Program-made: the position numbers and the translations under genes
Notes under the pieces: model-generated
Database searches by the model: none
The model's input: only the letters and a program-made list of their open reading frames with translations
What the model was told of the DNA's origin: nothing
Assembly: GCF_016802725.1 (NCBI RefSeq)
Contig: NC_052666.1
Span: 5,202,501-5,266,500, forward strand
DNA: 64,000 nt
Direction: 5' to 3'
From: Solenopsis invicta
Taxonomy: Eukaryota; Arthropoda; Insecta; Hymenoptera; Formicidae
Shown: positions 21,701 to 29,513 of the stretch, piece after piece
How positions within the stretch are numbered: position 1 is the first letter of the stretch
Layout of the letters: every line of letters starts with the position of its first letter

Positions 21701-22029
21701 GAATCACAAGGGGGGGTAAGAACAGTGAAGGAATAAGAGCGCTAGCTAGGCTAAGATGCGGTAATATGGAGAACGATAATAAATACTGGTTAGATGAGGA
21801 AAAAAGAGGATGCACTTTTTGTAAAATAGGGAAAGATAATATGGAACATTTTATTGGTGATTGTGTGATAGCTAGGGACTGGTTTGTAGGATTAGGAGAC
21901 AGTGTCAAAGATGCAATACGCGTACTGGAAAGTGAAGATTTAGACGAAAGGAAGGAGAAGATACTAATTAAATTCTGGAGGGAAAAAGAGAAGTATAAAA
22001 AGATAAGCGATGATGGTGATGTAGGCTAG
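18724..22029 (+). CDS. LINE-B ORF2 protein (endonuclease and reverse transcriptase)
   Basis: 1101 residues, no stops. The endonuclease occupies about residues 1-240, with Asn5, Glu30 (LIETW), Asp141/Asn143 (GGDFNAR), Asp211 (SVIDYV) and SDH at 234-236. The RT follows: KGKAAGIDRIP, NYRGIALL, AGFRKGRGTMDN, FFVDLGAAFDSV with the first catalytic Asp, RQGCVLSPILFN, and AYADD with Tyr709 to Asp712. A C-terminal CTFCKIGKDNMEHFIGDC cluster binds zinc in this class. No RNase H is visible. All catalytic positions that I can identify are present, so it may be active. A CR1/L2/Jockey-like placement is plausible but unproven. Confidence 0.92.
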   Translation: MVFWNIAGIWRQDEEFWKFIGRMDYICLIETWVEEKGWEKIRKKLPGTHRWGCNFAIREKKKGRARGGFIIGVSKDWGEEQLKINSEEMEGLIVTKVKNSDDKLKFIIIGIYATRNWLDLRNKIESITEENKEEYIIIGGDFNARIGEEGGNDEEGWGVTRRSKDKVVNNRGRDFLDLVGEIGGNIINGTTKGDKLGEYTYVGERGSSVIDYVVVSENCRDIVNDLVIVGRPDSDHMSLVLEMKNNIGRKKKKDMKKEEEGEIYRWREEDIVEYKERTEEKEEEEEVITEESIEDKWKVLKELVLKSMVKVKTKGGARKKLGFKEWWNRSCTRRKRLVHRVYDNWRKGKLSRERYIEERRKFREHLEERKRLWKEKEEEELSDLKNEAQVWKVINRKRGRGNWVDNEISKVEWTNHFTKLIGGENEESETEQEDRRGVERRQPGDQVTRDMDDLSEAEIIEALRRLKKGKAAGIDRIPMEAWKFGGSRVKKRLVNLLKEIWQKKEIPEDWKMSVIVTLHKKGDTEKVENYRGIALLCSAYKVYAEILRKRIEKELDLKGIIPESQAGFRKGRGTMDNIFILTHVIQREREKEKKKEKDGNARRVFAFFVDLGAAFDSVNRGKLWDLMEKWRINGDLIDRLKGIYKETKAVIRTKDGLSEEITTRKGVRQGCVLSPILFNMYMAELDKYLENRGIGGVKLGKERIWSLAYADDIVLLAKNEEALKDMMDTLKRFLKDRKLELNEEKSKIMIFNSEGKEKKRKWKWGRREIEEVQNFKYLGFTFNKRGDYGSHIKELKRKGRIAANLVWGLGERICKNDFVRRWKLFKYLVESVMVYGVELWGWEERKELEKIWLDYMRWVFKLDFCTPRYLLTKELGISKLKVEWGIRARKYEEKIKVMGDERWVKLCWEEKRREGWIGTYGREREKYYNRNGWGLKAIDNMPSEERLLIEEIREKERDVQKQLEDSKIREARYNKRYREFNGEGRTPKYIEQGITRGGKNSEGIRALARLRCGNMENDNKYWLDEEKRGCTFCKIGKDNMEHFIGDCVIARDWFVGLGDSVKDAIRVLESEDLDERKEKILIKFWREKEKYKKISDDGDVG

Positions 22030-22489
22030 AGTGTCTAGTACAGTATGCGCATATTTTTAAGTTGTAAGAAGTTGTAAGAAGAAAGATTTTTTCTTTCAGA
22101 AAATAGGTAGTTAGTTATATTATAGTAAGTTCTAGATAACTAGTTATAGGCTTTTGTATTTATATTTATATATTTTGTGTAAAAATGTTCCTACTCGAGT
22201 AGAATGTGTAAATAACGGAATGGGCCAAAATGTAAAAAATGTAAAAATGTAAAAATGTAAAAATGTAAATGTAATTAGGAGTCAGGTTTTTGTTAAGGAA
22301 AATGGAGGGGAGGTAGAAACCGTTAGAGAGTTAGGGGCAGGGGGCTGTGAGGAAAGGCGGAGAATGTTAGGTGAAAGTATGCGTGAGAGTGTGGAAGGAT
22401 GCGTGGGTTTAAGTTTTTATATGTAAACCAAGTCCCGCTTCCTGGCTGTAGCTGAAGTGTAATAAATTTCATTCAATTTTGAAAGAATT

Positions 22490-23704
22490 AAGCATTTTTG
22501 TAAACATGTATATGGATTATATTTATAAGTGTTTTATCCATAACGTAGCTATATTTTTTATCAATTTTTTTCTAATTTTATAAATAAATCATGATATAAA
22601 ATTGATATATATTGTCATAGTTTTATCAAAATACTATTTTGGAATTACATCGACAGTTATCAATGCTTTACAAAACGTCAATACTTTTACATCTATTTTT
22701 CTAAATGTACCTACATAATTGCTGATTAAAATTGTTATGGAAGATTTTATTGTCATATAATATAATAAATGTTGTCCTATCGAGATTTTCCTACTAATAT
22801 ATGTAATATATGTAGTATATGTTATGTATATATATGTAGTATATGTTATATATGTATATATATATATATATATAAGTAAAGAACGTATATAGAATAATAC
22901 GTCGCGTGCGCGCGCGTTGCAACTCTGATCCGCGACAAGAAAATCTGAAATCGTTTCGCTAAGCTGTGCAGTGTTGCCGGATTGTGCAGTGTTGCCGGCT
23001 TGTAATGAGAGAAATCAAGAACGATCGAGACAGAAGAGGATATGTCGAGAAGAATAGACTGCTTGAGAAAGAAAAAGACAGTAGAGCTCCTCACGCATCT
23101 TTCTTACTTGACGCTGGGTCGAGAGAGAAAGCATGATGTGACGTAGACTTATGACAACTGCGGTGTCGTCGCCGTTACGGATGTCGATCGAGTACACGTG
23201 TATTGGTCGACGATAGTTAGCGTGCACGGAGCGCCGTTCTAGGCGCTTTGTTACATCCTATTAGGGTTTTTCTACTAAAAAATATTCTCGTTTTTGTTGG
23301 CGATGGGACAAAAATTTTGCAATATTGCGAGGACTCGGCGATCCCTAATCAAAAATTTCATGATTATGTAGTATTCATTCGTAAATTTACTACATACAGT
23401 AAAACCATAGAACCGGCTATTTAGAAATTCTCGAGAAAATAATAAAATATTTCTAGCACCTATAGTAACATTACGAAGAAGAATTACTAGTTAGCATGCA
23501 TGGAAAAACGTTGACTACCCAAGCAGAACAAGCAGTCTTCACGACATCAAAATGATGTCAAAGTGACTACATAATGATCATTAAAAGTCACTTTTCAATC
23601 AATTACGATTCATTTTAATGTCATTTTGACACGATTGTGTCAAATTAGTATGACATAAAAATTATTTTTACAACTTATATATATAACAATTTTTAAAAAA
23701 TATT
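22490..23704. other. E1 noncoding body with (TA)n and a GC-richer block
   Basis: No gene is recognised. It mirrors E2 at 52.10-53.34 kb, with roughly 7 percent difference around 22.5-22.7 kb by eye and much less beyond about 23.2 kb. It holds (TA)n at about 22.80-22.87 kb and a GC-richer block (22.89-23.26 kb) whose minus-strand reading LSLSTQRQVRKM resembles one at about 24.3 kb. At 23.42-23.50 kb is a copy of the segment that precedes the tRNA-like modules. Confidence 0.6.
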
Positions 23705-23880
23705 AGTAAGTTTATAAATGCTCTTTTATTATCAATTCAATTCAATTTTCTCAAGAATACAAAAGATACAGTCGCCATGAAAATTTACAATGAGGAACGT
23801 CAAAAAAAAGTATTAAAATTGTGACATATTTTTTGTGTCCAAATTCAAGTTAATATAATTGTAGAGAAGCATTTTTGAAT
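23705..23880. repeat. 170-bp MITE copy
   Basis: Ends AAATGCTCTTTTATTATCAATT and its inverse enclose a core containing GACGTTC/GAACGTC. It belongs to the family also seen in 16.65-16.83, 17.22-17.39 and 25.19-25.36 kb. It adjoins the tRNA-like module at 23925-23998. Confidence 0.65.
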
Positions 23881-23924
23881 TTATTGATTTTTTTTTAATA
23901 CTACACTTTACAAAAAAAAAATCT

Positions 23925-23998
23925 CGTTCCGAGGAATCGAACCTGAAACCTTCAGCATAACAGTCAAGAATCATGGACATCCAGCCAGAGAGGTCCGT
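23925..23998 (-). ncRNA. Second tRNA-like sequence with A and B boxes
   Basis: On the minus strand, TGGCTGGATGTCC and GGTTCGATTCC, the latter a perfect B-box consensus (GGTTCGANTCC), are spaced 44 nt from start to start. The preceding segment (24000-24060) matches that before the 16.5-kb module. The acceptor stem does not pair, so it is tRNA-derived and not a tRNA gene. The E2 copy is at 51832-51905 on the plus strand. Confidence 0.5.
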
Positions 23999-24075
23999 TT
24001 ACAATTCTTCTTCCGTATTGATACTATAGCTGCTGAAAGTATTTTATCATTTTCTCAAGAATGCTTGAATGGTCG

Positions 24076-24500
24076 GTTATACACATGTGTATTAATAATA
24101 ATAATGTATCTGTATTGAAAATATTTATTCATAAAATAAAAATATTTACTCATCAAAGTCGATAGAAATAAAAACGCTCCGGTAGAAATGAAGTCCCTGA
24201 GCGCTGGCGCTCGGCTGCCGCACACACGCGAAACCGCACACGTACGTGTCTCGTGGCAGCGCGACGGAGATCGAGGAGCGGGCAGAAAGTGATGGGAGTC
24301 GCTACGGTCGTGCATCCTCCTCGATTGACGCTGGATCGAGAGAGAAAGCATTTTACGACGTGAATACATGGGCAAACTCGGTGTCTTCTGCCTGCGCTAT
24401 GCGAGCGATATATTATTTGGTTGGGCGTTGTTTCAATTTTTAATTGCATAAAGAAATTTTTTTATGCAATTAAAAATTAAAGTTATTTGGATACGAAGAT
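24076..24500. other. E1 noncoding segment with a 486-bp deletion relative to E2
   Basis: It contains a GC-richer block (24.19-24.42 kb) and a perfect short palindrome around AATTGCATAAA at 24.43-24.48 kb. At about 24174 the sequence joins points that in E2 are about 486 bp apart (51164 and 51650), leaving one arm of a hairpin element behind, so E1 has the derived deletion. No coding sequence is supported. Confidence 0.6.
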
Positions 24501-25156
24501 TCGTTTGAAAAATAATGTAAATAGAAATACGATTTTTAATAATTTATTAAAATTATGTCATCACGGCAATATAGCTTCAATTCATAGGACTATTATTTTA
24601 TGTTGAGACATAATTTTTATTAATTAATAGAACTCGTAAATCTCTTTACACACTTACTTTTTAAAATAATCTGTATTAGAAAATAATTTAAATTCGATTA
24701 ATTTATAGAAATATTAACATTATGTATGATAAGCTAGTTTACTCTGTAATTGGTGTAAAATAATATTCTGAGAAGTGACAGACTTCTTCATATTTCGACG
24801 TTACAAATGACTGTAGTGAGAAAGAAAGAAAACTGTAGTAAGAAATTTAAGAAAAATTAGAATCTGATGTTCATCGGGTCCACTTTCAGAGTATTGTTTT
24901 ACGCCAATTACAAAGTAAACTAGCTTGACAGATAATGTTAAGATTTCTATAAATTTAGCGAATTAAAATTATTTTTTAATACAGATTATTTTAAAAAATA
25001 ATTATGTAAAGAGATTTACGAGTTTCATTAATTAATTAAAATAATGTCTCGACATAAAGTAACAGTCCCATGAATTGAAACTATATTGCCGTGATGACAT
25101 AATTTTCATCAATTATTTTGAATCGTAATTCTATTTAAATTAATTTTCAAACAAAT
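24501..25156. repeat. Foldback element of about 655 bp
   Basis: The left arm reads TATGTCATCACGGCAATATAG and onward; the right arm gives its inverse near 25.08-25.10 kb. The arms are about 250 bp long with a unique centre of about 140 bp. Present in both E copies. Confidence 0.75.
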
Positions 25157-25185
25157 CAAGTGCAATTTTCACATGCTAGACCCTT

Positions 25186-25358
25186 TAAAAATGCTCTTCT
25201 ATTATCAATTGAATTAAAATTGCTCAAGAACAACAAAGATATATTTACCATTAAAATTTATAATGAGTGTTTTAAGAACGTCAAAATAAGTGTTAAAATT
25301 TTTACATATCTTTTGTGTTCAATTTTTATTTAATTAATAATAGAAGAGCATTTTTGAA
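25186..25358. repeat. 170-bp MITE copy with GCTCTTCTATTAT ends
   Basis: AAAATGCTCTTCTATTATC is answered by AATAATAGAAGAGCATTTT. It is identical by eye in E2 (about 49.98-50.16 kb). It lies just downstream of the protease gene. Confidence 0.75.
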
Positions 25359-25633
25359 TGTTTTTATTTTTTTTACAAAATTAGAATGGGCCCCACCAGC
25401 GCCCATTCTCGTGAGACGCAACCAATATCTTTCTTCGTCTCTCCGATATTCGAATTTATCAATACTTTTTTATAGCCAGCCTACAGTAAACGCCTCTGAT
25501 ATTTCTTTTTAACTGGACTACAAGTATGTCTTTGAAAGTGTCTTCTCTCATACCAGCTCACAATAAATACCTCTGGCAAAAGGTACTTTCCGATTTTCAT
25601 AATTTTTTTTGTGAATACAATGAGACAAATTTA

Positions 25634-26644
25634 TTAGTTGGGAAAAGGCATTAATTTATTATTCTCTATAATTTTGACAAAATGTTGTCTCATACATTTT
25701 ACGTCCTTGGAATATTTTTGATTCGAAGGATTGCCTCCTAAAGCTACAGTTGTGGCGAAAGCAGCAGCATAAATTCCACAACTTGTGCCATCAGGTTGAG
25801 ATTGTACCTTTTCATATACAATATCATTTTGGCATATTTTTGGGTAACGAAAATGTATATAAATTTTTTCGTCAGCAATCAACTTATCGTATGAACAGCC
25901 AGGTAAACTGTCATACACGTAAAGTTTGTTACCATCGAAAAATATACATCGCCAATGATCGCTACAATTTCCTCCGATTATTTGTAAGCTTTTATCGCTT
26001 TTACTCGCTTCAATCAAATCGGGGTAAGCAATATATAGCACATTTTGCGTTTCGTATTGAGATGTTTCTCTTACAACGCGTAAAAATTGTGCTAACGATG
26101 CATCGTCTAATCTGTTATATATAGGCAAGACATTTCTTTTTATATCCGAGATGGGAGGAATATCTTCATCCAGATACTTTTTCAAACTTGCTACCTGTTT
26201 GTCAGATAGGCGTTGCTTTTCGATTGTATTAACAATGATGCAATCATTATCTTGCTCCATATTTTGAGCAACTGCGGCAGCATTTATAGATGCTTTTGAA
26301 GGAAAAATGTAACACTTCAATATCTTTTTTATTGCGTTTTGCCTAACATTTTTTGCTCGAATATTTCTATTTTTAAATGCTGTTTCTTGCGCTTCTACAA
26401 TATAATTTGGAATTCTGATAGACATATGTCTATTATGGCGACTATCCAAAATTTCTGCAAGCATGCATTCATTATAAAAGCGCAATAAGGCAGGTAACAT
26501 TTTATTATTCCAAAAAGCGATGTCTTTACTCACATGCGTTATTTTTATGCTTTTCGGTGTCCATAAAGCGAAAATACAATATTCTCGCAGCGTTATGTTC
26601 AATTGACCTTGAATTTGAAAATAAAATCGGTGATTCCGATTCAT
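25634..26644 (-). CDS. E1 YqaJ C-terminal end plus Ulp1-type cysteine protease
   Basis: 336 residues from the ATG at 26644; the frame stays open upstream to about 26685. The first 70 residues (NRNHRFYFQIQGQLNIT, IFALWTP, FWNNKMLPALLRFYNEC) match the last motif of YqaJ-like nucleases, so they belong to the upstream gene. Residues about 200-330 are a C48/Ulp1-type protease with His230 (SDHW), Asp245 (YDSLPG), Gln283 and Cys289 (QPDGTSCGIYAA), so the catalytic set is complete. Ulp1 proteases cleave SUMO-like proteins. The natural product is probably one long protein or a frameshift fusion with the 26664-28949 frame. The E2 copy differs by one residue (Ser75/Pro). Confidence 0.85.
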   Translation of the reverse strand: MNRNHRFYFQIQGQLNITLREYCIFALWTPKSIKITHVSKDIAFWNNKMLPALLRFYNECMLAEILDSRHNRHMSIRIPNYIVEAQETAFKNRNIRAKNVRQNAIKKILKCYIFPSKASINAAAVAQNMEQDNDCIIVNTIEKQRLSDKQVASLKKYLDEDIPPISDIKRNVLPIYNRLDDASLAQFLRVVRETSQYETQNVLYIAYPDLIEASKSDKSLQIIGGNCSDHWRCIFFDGNKLYVYDSLPGCSYDKLIADEKIYIHFRYPKICQNDIVYEKVQSQPDGTSCGIYAAAFATTVALGGNPSNQKYSKDVKCMRQHFVKIIENNKLMPFPN

Positions 26645-26663
26645 TTCATGAGAATTCTTTTTA

Positions 26664-28949
26664 TCAAATATGCACCTTCAAAGCAGGTAGCGTCTCTACG
26701 GCTTCTACCGCTGTTAAATGTTCAGCTGTGTGAGGGCATTTAATTTCTGTAAGACCATTTTTGTCTACAAGACCGTCAGGAGAAGCATCAAGGCATGGAT
26801 TTGCATAATCAATGAATAATCCGCAAGGTTGTACATCTTTGTTTAATTTGGCAGCTAAATCTTTTATCGCTACTTTTTCTTGTTCACGATCATATCTCAT
26901 GGCTGCGGTATCAACGGACGGAGGATACAAAATATTCTTCACCGTCGTTGCGCAAGTTGTCGGTCTCAATTTGCATACGTTTCCGAAATTTGAGGCTGTC
27001 AATCTTTCACGTCTGAGTGCTAACCATAGCTCAGATTCACTCTGTTCTGTTGTATTTCGTTCTATTTGCTTCCAGTTCTTTCCATCTTCCGACAACTTTT
27101 CTAAATGTTTTTGTCGAAATTGTTCGAATACATCATCTGGAAGATCTGGTTTTTCTGACTTAGGACCATAATGACGATCTGTCCCTGAGTCTCGTTTAAA
27201 TTTCCTTTTCCTTCCATTTATTTCTCGAGATTCTTTGGTTCTTGCAATTTTTACTTGCCGTTGCTTTTCCAAGTTCTCGACAATAGGAGGAACAGCTTTA
27301 TTCATACTTTGGTGCAATTCTGTGTGAACTTGCTGCGTATTAGATTGTAGAACTGCTGCAGCAAATCTAACATTATAAGAATCGCGTGCGCCACAAAATA
27401 TACGCTTTCCGCCAAATACTTTGCAAACGTTCGAAAAGTACGCTTCTGCGTTATTATTAACATCTATTAGCAAGCTATCGGAATAAACACTCAGATATCT
27501 AATTGCATCCTCTATTTTTGGATAGAGACCGTGCAATTTCAGAAACGGAACATGATTTTGTTCTGTTTTACAGTCATTTTTGCAGTTACGACCACGTTCC
27601 TTACATCTTTTATGTTCACCGAACACATGGCTGGGAATGTTCAAGATATCGAATCGCAATTCCCTTGCCCTATCATTTTCGGCTTGCTCTTCATTTTTGC
27701 GTAAAGAAACTGCTTGTATTACGTCGTTACATATGTTTAAAATGTTATTTTTTACTACATTTCTTATTTCGACAAAACCACGCTTTCTTTGCGTTTTTGG
27801 TTGAGTAGTTGCAGCTACGTTTTCTAACTTTTTACGCAAATTACGATGCAAATGATTTTTGCATTCCACTTTTTTTACCATTACCTGCTGTTCGCGATAT
27901 GGATCATTGTCTCTAATACATTGATATACATTACTGTCACCGTCAGCGATAACTGTTCTGTATATCAATCCATGCTGTTCAATGCTGCACTTGAAACCCT
28001 CTGCAATGGTCTCGCTTTCCATACGTGTGGAACTTGCATTGCGATCAAAATTTTTGTAGCATTTATGAGCTTTCGGTTCACAACCGTTTCGCTCTGCTAC
28101 ATCGCATATCGCGCAATATTTATTGCGGATACTAATGAAGAGAACTTTCTTTGTGCGGTAACCAATTATTGCACCAACACCGAAAAGTAAATCGTAACTT
28201 TTGCCATACGATCTCTTCATCCAACTACCATCTGCTACAACAGTTATGTACGGATGGCCATTAATAATTTCATTTCTGTCTATGGCAAACTGTTTTTCAG
28301 TCTTGCCTACCATTTCCATATTATTCATGACAGTTTTCATGAAATTATCGTGTACTTTGTCACGATATTTTGTGTAAGTTACTTCAGACATGCAACGAAT
28401 ATTCATGCCTGCGCATATCTCTTCCAGCGTGGAATAGCCAATTCCTGCTGTAATAGTTGAAGCCACAGCAGCTGTGTTAATATCTAATACCTCTAGTTCT
28501 GTGGATTCTGACCAGATGGCAGCTGTATAATGGCACATTGTGCATTTGAAAATTAATTGCGTACGTAACCCACGGCAATGAGTCGTTTCGACTCTCCAAT
28601 CTTTAAATTGGCAGTCGATGCCTCGCACATGATTTTCAAATACTCTGTGCAACTCTTTAAACAAAAACGACAGGTCCACAATGCGACGACCTTCAGGTAT
28701 ATTATCATGCATATCTACATCTACAATACCGTCATCAATAACAAGCGTTTCGATATCTTCGCAATTGTCGACCTCTTTATACATACCTTTGTTTATTAGC
28801 GTACCCAAGGTATGATCATTTGTGAGCTCTGAATCCATCGCGTCAGTATGTAATTTCACTTCGGAATTTGGAAAATAGCGCGCGACAGATTCATGAGCAT
28901 CAATAGCATCATACACTATTGTGTCGACTGTCTCCAGCGCTCTCAACAT
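26664..28949 (-). CDS. E1 transposase: Mutator-like DDE domain with C-terminal YqaJ nuclease
   Basis: 761 residues. A Cys/His cluster lies at about 125-140 (HCRG, KCTMCH). The DDE domain has Asp240 (VVADGSWMKR), Asp337 (VIADGDSN) and probable Glu502 (NNNAEAYFSNV), with the family pattern KYCAICD and HKCYKN between them. Residues about 640-750 are a YqaJ-type nuclease: LRRERLTASNFG, then DASPDGLV and TEIKCP. The stop falls before the last YqaJ motif, which continues one frame over in the next gene. Upstream, TTTTTACAG at the start region looks like a splice acceptor, so a 5' exon may be missing here. By family it cuts and joins the E ends. Confidence 0.85.
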   Translation of the reverse strand: MLRALETVDTIVYDAIDAHESVARYFPNSEVKLHTDAMDSELTNDHTLGTLINKGMYKEVDNCEDIETLVIDDGIVDVDMHDNIPEGRRIVDLSFLFKELHRVFENHVRGIDCQFKDWRVETTHCRGLRTQLIFKCTMCHYTAAIWSESTELEVLDINTAAVASTITAGIGYSTLEEICAGMNIRCMSEVTYTKYRDKVHDNFMKTVMNNMEMVGKTEKQFAIDRNEIINGHPYITVVADGSWMKRSYGKSYDLLFGVGAIIGYRTKKVLFISIRNKYCAICDVAERNGCEPKAHKCYKNFDRNASSTRMESETIAEGFKCSIEQHGLIYRTVIADGDSNVYQCIRDNDPYREQQVMVKKVECKNHLHRNLRKKLENVAATTQPKTQRKRGFVEIRNVVKNNILNICNDVIQAVSLRKNEEQAENDRARELRFDILNIPSHVFGEHKRCKERGRNCKNDCKTEQNHVPFLKLHGLYPKIEDAIRYLSVYSDSLLIDVNNNAEAYFSNVCKVFGGKRIFCGARDSYNVRFAAAVLQSNTQQVHTELHQSMNKAVPPIVENLEKQRQVKIARTKESREINGRKRKFKRDSGTDRHYGPKSEKPDLPDDVFEQFRQKHLEKLSEDGKNWKQIERNTTEQSESELWLALRRERLTASNFGNVCKLRPTTCATTVKNILYPPSVDTAAMRYDREQEKVAIKDLAAKLNKDVQPCGLFIDYANPCLDASPDGLVDKNGLTEIKCPHTAEHLTAVEAVETLPALKVHI

Positions 28950-29249
28950 TCTACGTCTGTAAAAAGATATAAATGCGTTAGAAAATATTTTCAGTACAAA
29001 AATTTATAATTTGTTATGTTGAACGTTTTACATAATCCTGAAAAAATTGAATCTCTGCAAAGATAGAACAGTTCTGTGTTTACCTAGTTTTTAATTTCAT
29101 TGTTATTTAATATTACCTCACTAATAATAATATTTAATAATATAAATATCTCAGAAAAACGATCATGTTGAAATTGACATTTCTTGCAATTATTTAAAAC
29201 TAAATTAGCCAGCTTACAAAAAACGATTCTCAGCAATCACTTACAACTA

Positions 29250-29513
29250 GCCAGTCCACGATAAATGCCCCTGGCAAGAAATTAAAAAGTCAGTCCACGA
29301 TAAACGTCTCTGACAGTATATTAAAACTGGCCAGTTCACGACAATGACCCTGGCAAAAAAATTAGCAAGTCAGCCCACGATAAACGCCTGTGATGTTTGG
29401 TTATAACTATCCATAGCACGATTTATAGCTGTGGCATTTTGTTGTAACTAGCCAGCCCACGTTAAACGACTCTGGCAATTTCAACTAATCAGCCCACGTA
29501 AAACGACTCTGGT
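29250..29513. repeat. 26-nt hairpin repeats, inner cluster of E1
   Basis: Units at 29250-29275, 29289-29314, 29330-29354, 29369-29394, 29451-29476 and 29488-29513 are nearly all exactly 26 nt. Each is GYCAG or a variant, a loop with CCACGATAAAC, then CTGRC. Stem pairs change together (GCCAG/CTGGC, GTCAG/CTGAC, ATCAG/CTGGT). The cluster sits upstream of the transposase gene and mirrors 45.85-46.13 kb in E2. Confidence 0.72.

Larger units (their letters stand above)
17462..22474 (+). mobile_element. LINE-B: intact non-LTR retrotransposon
   Basis: 5013 bp, bounded by the 15-bp target duplication AATTTTGAAAGAATT at 17447-17461 and 22475-22489. The E2 paralogue at about 53.34-53.36 kb has the site once and no insertion. 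It carries two undamaged open frames (17687-18670, 18724-22029) and a 3' end TGTAATAAATTTCATTC. The sense strand is strongly purine-rich, unlike its surroundings. Full length, intact frames and perfect duplications indicate a recent insertion. Confidence 0.95.

Noticed and set aside
17677..21908. Minus-strand frames opposite LINE-B (for example 17677-18423)
   Set aside because: Shadows of the purine-rich coding strand, giving Ser/Leu/Phe-rich translations without motifs.
27503..28799. Plus-strand frames opposite the transposase, and their mirror at 46880-48528
   Set aside because: Antisense shadows of a clear coding sequence; conserved only because the two copies are nearly identical.
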